Source: an uncultured Alphaproteobacteria bacterium (lineage in GTDB: Bacteria; Pseudomonadota; Alphaproteobacteria; Rhizobiales; Pleomorphomonadaceae). From it: a stretch of 7,956 nt of DNA. Shown one piece after another: positions 6,359 through 7,956 of this stretch. The stretch covers positions 1 through 7,956 of the forward strand of contig CALCDT010000215.1 in the NCBI GenBank assembly GCA_937900425.1, read 5' to 3'. Within the stretch, counting starts at the first letter, position 1. Each line of letters opens with the position of its first letter. Both the position numbers and the translations under genes were made by a program. The notes under the pieces are model-generated. The model saw only the letters and a list, made by a program, of their open reading frames with translations, did not search any database and was not told where the DNA came from.

Positions 6359-6379
6359 AAAACAGGGATTTTTGTTCTT
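6353..6379. repeat. Perfect 10-base inverted repeat in the gshB-comM gap
   Basis: AAGAACAAAA (6353-6362) and TTTTGTTCTT (6370-6379) are exact reverse complements around the seven-base loop CAGGGAT. The left arm contains the second GAAC of the LexA box. The hairpin starts 57 bases past the gshB stop; its stem has only two G-C pairs, so it would be a weak terminator for gshB. A second pairing exists: CAAGAAC (6341-6347) with GTTCTTG (6374-6380). It may be an operator or a bidirectional weak terminator. Confidence 0.6.
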
Positions 6380-6436
6380 GTTACAGGATGGTCCGGAAGA
6401 GGGGACGAAGACCGTGAGCGCGGGGCAGCGCGAGGG

Positions 6437-7381
6437 TCAGGCTGCCTTCTTCGCCTCGATCGCGTCCCAGATCTGCGCGGCGATGTCCGGTCCGCCGAGG
6501 CGGCGGATGGCGCGCAGGCCGGTCGGCGAGGTGACGTTGATCTCGGTCAGGAAACCGCCGATGACGTCGATGCCGACGAAGAGCAGGCCGCGGCGCTTCA
6601 GCTCGGGGCCGAGCGCGGCGCAGATCTCGGCCTCGCGGTCGGTGAGCGCGGTGGTCTCGGCGGCGCCGCCGCGGACCATGTTGGAGCGCAGGTCGTCTGC
6701 CGCCGGCACGCGGTTGACGGCGCCGGCGAATTCGCCGTCGACGAGGATGATGCGCTTGTCGCCCTCGCGCACCGCCGGCAGGTAGCGCTGCACCACGAAG
6801 GGTTCACGCGACATCGTGGTGAAGAGGTCCATCAGCGAGCCGAAGTTCTCGTCCTCGGGGCGGATGCGGAACACGGCCTGGCCGCCGTTGCCGTAGAGCG
6901 GCTTGACGACGATGTCGCCGAATTCCTTGCGGAAGGCCTTCACTTCGGCGACGTCGCGGGTGACGAGCGTGTCGGTCATCAGCTGCGGGAAGGTCATGAC
7001 GAAGACCTTCTCCGGGGCGTTGCGCACGCTCGCCGGATCGTTGACCACCAGCGTCTTCGGATGGACCAGCTCCAGCATGTGGGTGGTGGTCACGTAGTTC
7101 ATGTCGAAGGGCGGGTCCTGGCGCAGCAGGACGACGTCGGTCTCGGCGAGGTCGAGCCGGCGGGCTTCGCCGAGTTCGAAATGGGCGCCGGCGACGTCGG
7201 CGACCGTCACCGGCTCGGCGAGCGCGAAGACCGAGGTGCCGCGCTGGGCCAGCCTGTCGGGAGTATAGTGCAGCAGCGTGTGTCCGCGCCGCTGCGCCTC
7301 GAGCATGAGGGCGAAGGTCGAATCGCCGGCGATCCGGATCGAAGCGACGTGGTCCATCTGGACGGCGACGGTGAGGCTCAT
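6437..7381 (-). CDS. gshB: Glutathione synthetase
   Basis: This 314-residue cytosolic ATP-grasp enzyme catalyses the second step of glutathione synthesis: gamma-glutamylcysteine plus glycine plus ATP gives glutathione. The length matches the family (about 315). The N-terminal domain starts MSLTVAVQMDHVASI and contains RQDPPFD (87-93). ATP-grasp features are VVKPLYGNGGQAVFR (158-172, nucleotide lysine K160), RYLP (199-202), EGDKRIILVDGE (206-217), RSNMVRGG (232-239) and the terminal EINVTSPTGLR (280-290), which carries magnesium and substrate ligands. The ATG at 7381 fits the family's N-terminus. The frame stays open further upstream, including an ATG near 7458, but those residues are unlike any GshB, and the ribosome site is weak at both. 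yraN lies 209 bases upstream on the same strand, a conserved neighbourhood in Hyphomicrobiales. All expected catalytic segments are intact. Confidence 0.97.
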   Translation of the reverse strand: MSLTVAVQMDHVASIRIAGDSTFALMLEAQRRGHTLLHYTPDRLAQRGTSVFALAEPVTVADVAGAHFELGEARRLDLAETDVVLLRQDPPFDMNYVTTTHMLELVHPKTLVVNDPASVRNAPEKVFVMTFPQLMTDTLVTRDVAEVKAFRKEFGDIVVKPLYGNGGQAVFRIRPEDENFGSLMDLFTTMSREPFVVQRYLPAVREGDKRIILVDGEFAGAVNRVPAADDLRSNMVRGGAAETTALTDREAEICAALGPELKRRGLLFVGIDVIGGFLTEINVTSPTGLRAIRRLGGPDIAAQIWDAIEAKKAA

Positions 7382-7590
7382 GGGGTGTGCTCGCGTCTGG
7401 TGCGGAAGGGCGGAGGTGGGCGGAGGGGCCGCGCCGGGAGAGGTTCGAAGCCGCATATGGGGGCCTGCGGCGCGCGGGCGCAACGGGGGAGCGGTGATCG
7501 GGTCGCCGAAAGGCGTGCGGGGGCGAGCCTGCGGAGGGGATCGGCTTCTCGCCGCCGCCGTGCGCCCGGCCGGCCCCTGCCTCCTCGCGT

Positions 7591-7956
7591 TCAGTCGTCG
7601 GCGAAGAAGGCGTTCTCGATGATGACGGGCAGCGCCCGCGGGCGGACGAGGGCGACGTCGAAGCGGCGCTCGCAGTCGGCGAGATCCTCGCGCCGTTGCA
7701 TGAAGAGCTCCGCCGCGCGCACGATGCGCCGGCGGGTGCGCAGATCGACCGCTTCGGCGGCGGCGTCGAGGTCGGCCCGCGCCTTGACCTCGACGAAGGC
7801 GACGACGCGGCCGCGGCGCAGGACGAGGTCGATCTCGCCGACCGGCGTCTTGAACCGGCGGGCGAGCAGCCGCCAGCCCCGGAGGCGGAGCCACCATTCG
7901 GCGAGGCGCTCGGCCCAGAGGCCGCGGGTCTCGGCCGCCCGCCGGCGCGCCCGCTC
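7591..7956 (-). CDS. yraN: YraN (UPF0102) nuclease-like protein, 5' end outside the window
   Basis: The 121 visible codons run from the window edge to a TGA at 7591-7593; no start codon is visible, and I infer that only a few N-terminal residues are missing. The family has a restriction-endonuclease-like fold, its function is not settled, and it is often encoded near rsmI and gshB. The visible sequence has the family pattern: an Arg-rich start with AERLAEWWLRLRGWRLLARRF, then the PVGEIDLVLRRG strand (acidic residues E and D) and VVAFVEVKAR, which together give the D...ExK-type nuclease core. The middle is helical and Arg-rich (RRRIVRAAELFMQRR), and it ends RFDVALVRP...IIENAFFADD. All core residues look intact. 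It is easy to miss because no start codon lies in the window and a longer overlapping frame covers it on the same strand. Confidence 0.92.
   Translation of the reverse strand, partial: ERARRRAAETRGLWAERLAEWWLRLRGWRLLARRFKTPVGEIDLVLRRGRVVAFVEVKARADLDAAAEAVDLRTRRRIVRAAELFMQRREDLADCERRFDVALVRPRALPVIIENAFFADD

Noticed and set aside
7454..7483. Possible gshB promoter TTGCGC-18-CATATG on the minus strand
   Set aside because: Only half of the -10 matches, the spacing is long, and CATATG is a palindrome likely by chance. Too weak to list.
7382..7897. N-terminal extension of gshB in the same open frame
   Set aside because: The added residues are Arg/Pro-rich, overlap yraN in another frame, and lie before the conserved MSLTVAVQMDH start of GshB.

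Overview
This is a very GC-rich window from what looks like an alphaproteobacterium, most likely a member of the Hyphomicrobiales (Rhizobiales). Three things point there: the yraN-gshB-comM gene order, an alphaproteobacterial-type LexA box (GTTC-N7-GTTC) in front of comM, and a RibB fused to a degenerate GTP-cyclohydrolase-II-like domain. The genus cannot be fixed from the sequence. All five genes I support lie on the minus strand; every long plus-strand frame is a shadow of them.

Layout from right to left, which is the direction of transcription. At 7591-7956 is the 3' part of yraN (UPF0102, nuclease-like fold), whose start is outside the window. After about 210 bases comes gshB (6437-7381), glutathione synthetase. 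A 156-base, unusually AT-rich intergenic stretch holds a hairpin, a LexA box and a candidate promoter, and leads into comM (4748-6280), the YifB/ComM AAA+ helicase. Next is an unusual stretch of about 700 bases (4051-4747). It is open in one frame with the following gene, but it shows no codon periodicity by hand count and contains two arrays of 15-base repeats. The next gene (1606-4050, or longer) encodes a membrane-anchored hybrid histidine kinase: two membrane helices, PAS, HisKA, HATPase, a degenerate receiver and an intact receiver. Then comes a single promoter-like site, a GC-rich leader, and ribB (272-1396), a RibBX-type protein with an intact DHBP synthase domain and a GTP cyclohydrolase II domain that has lost its zinc ligands. 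The left edge (1-271) is noncoding and holds a palindromic intergenic element and a 7-base tandem repeat.

The genes do not form one pathway. gshB (thiol/redox), comM (branch migration during recombination; probably SOS-induced here) and ribB (riboflavin supply) are core functions. The kinase is the only regulatory gene. I see no defence system, mobile element, CRISPR array or RNA gene. The points most worth following are the SOS box at comM, the repeat-rich 700 bases before the kinase, and the two degenerate domains (in RibB and in the kinase).
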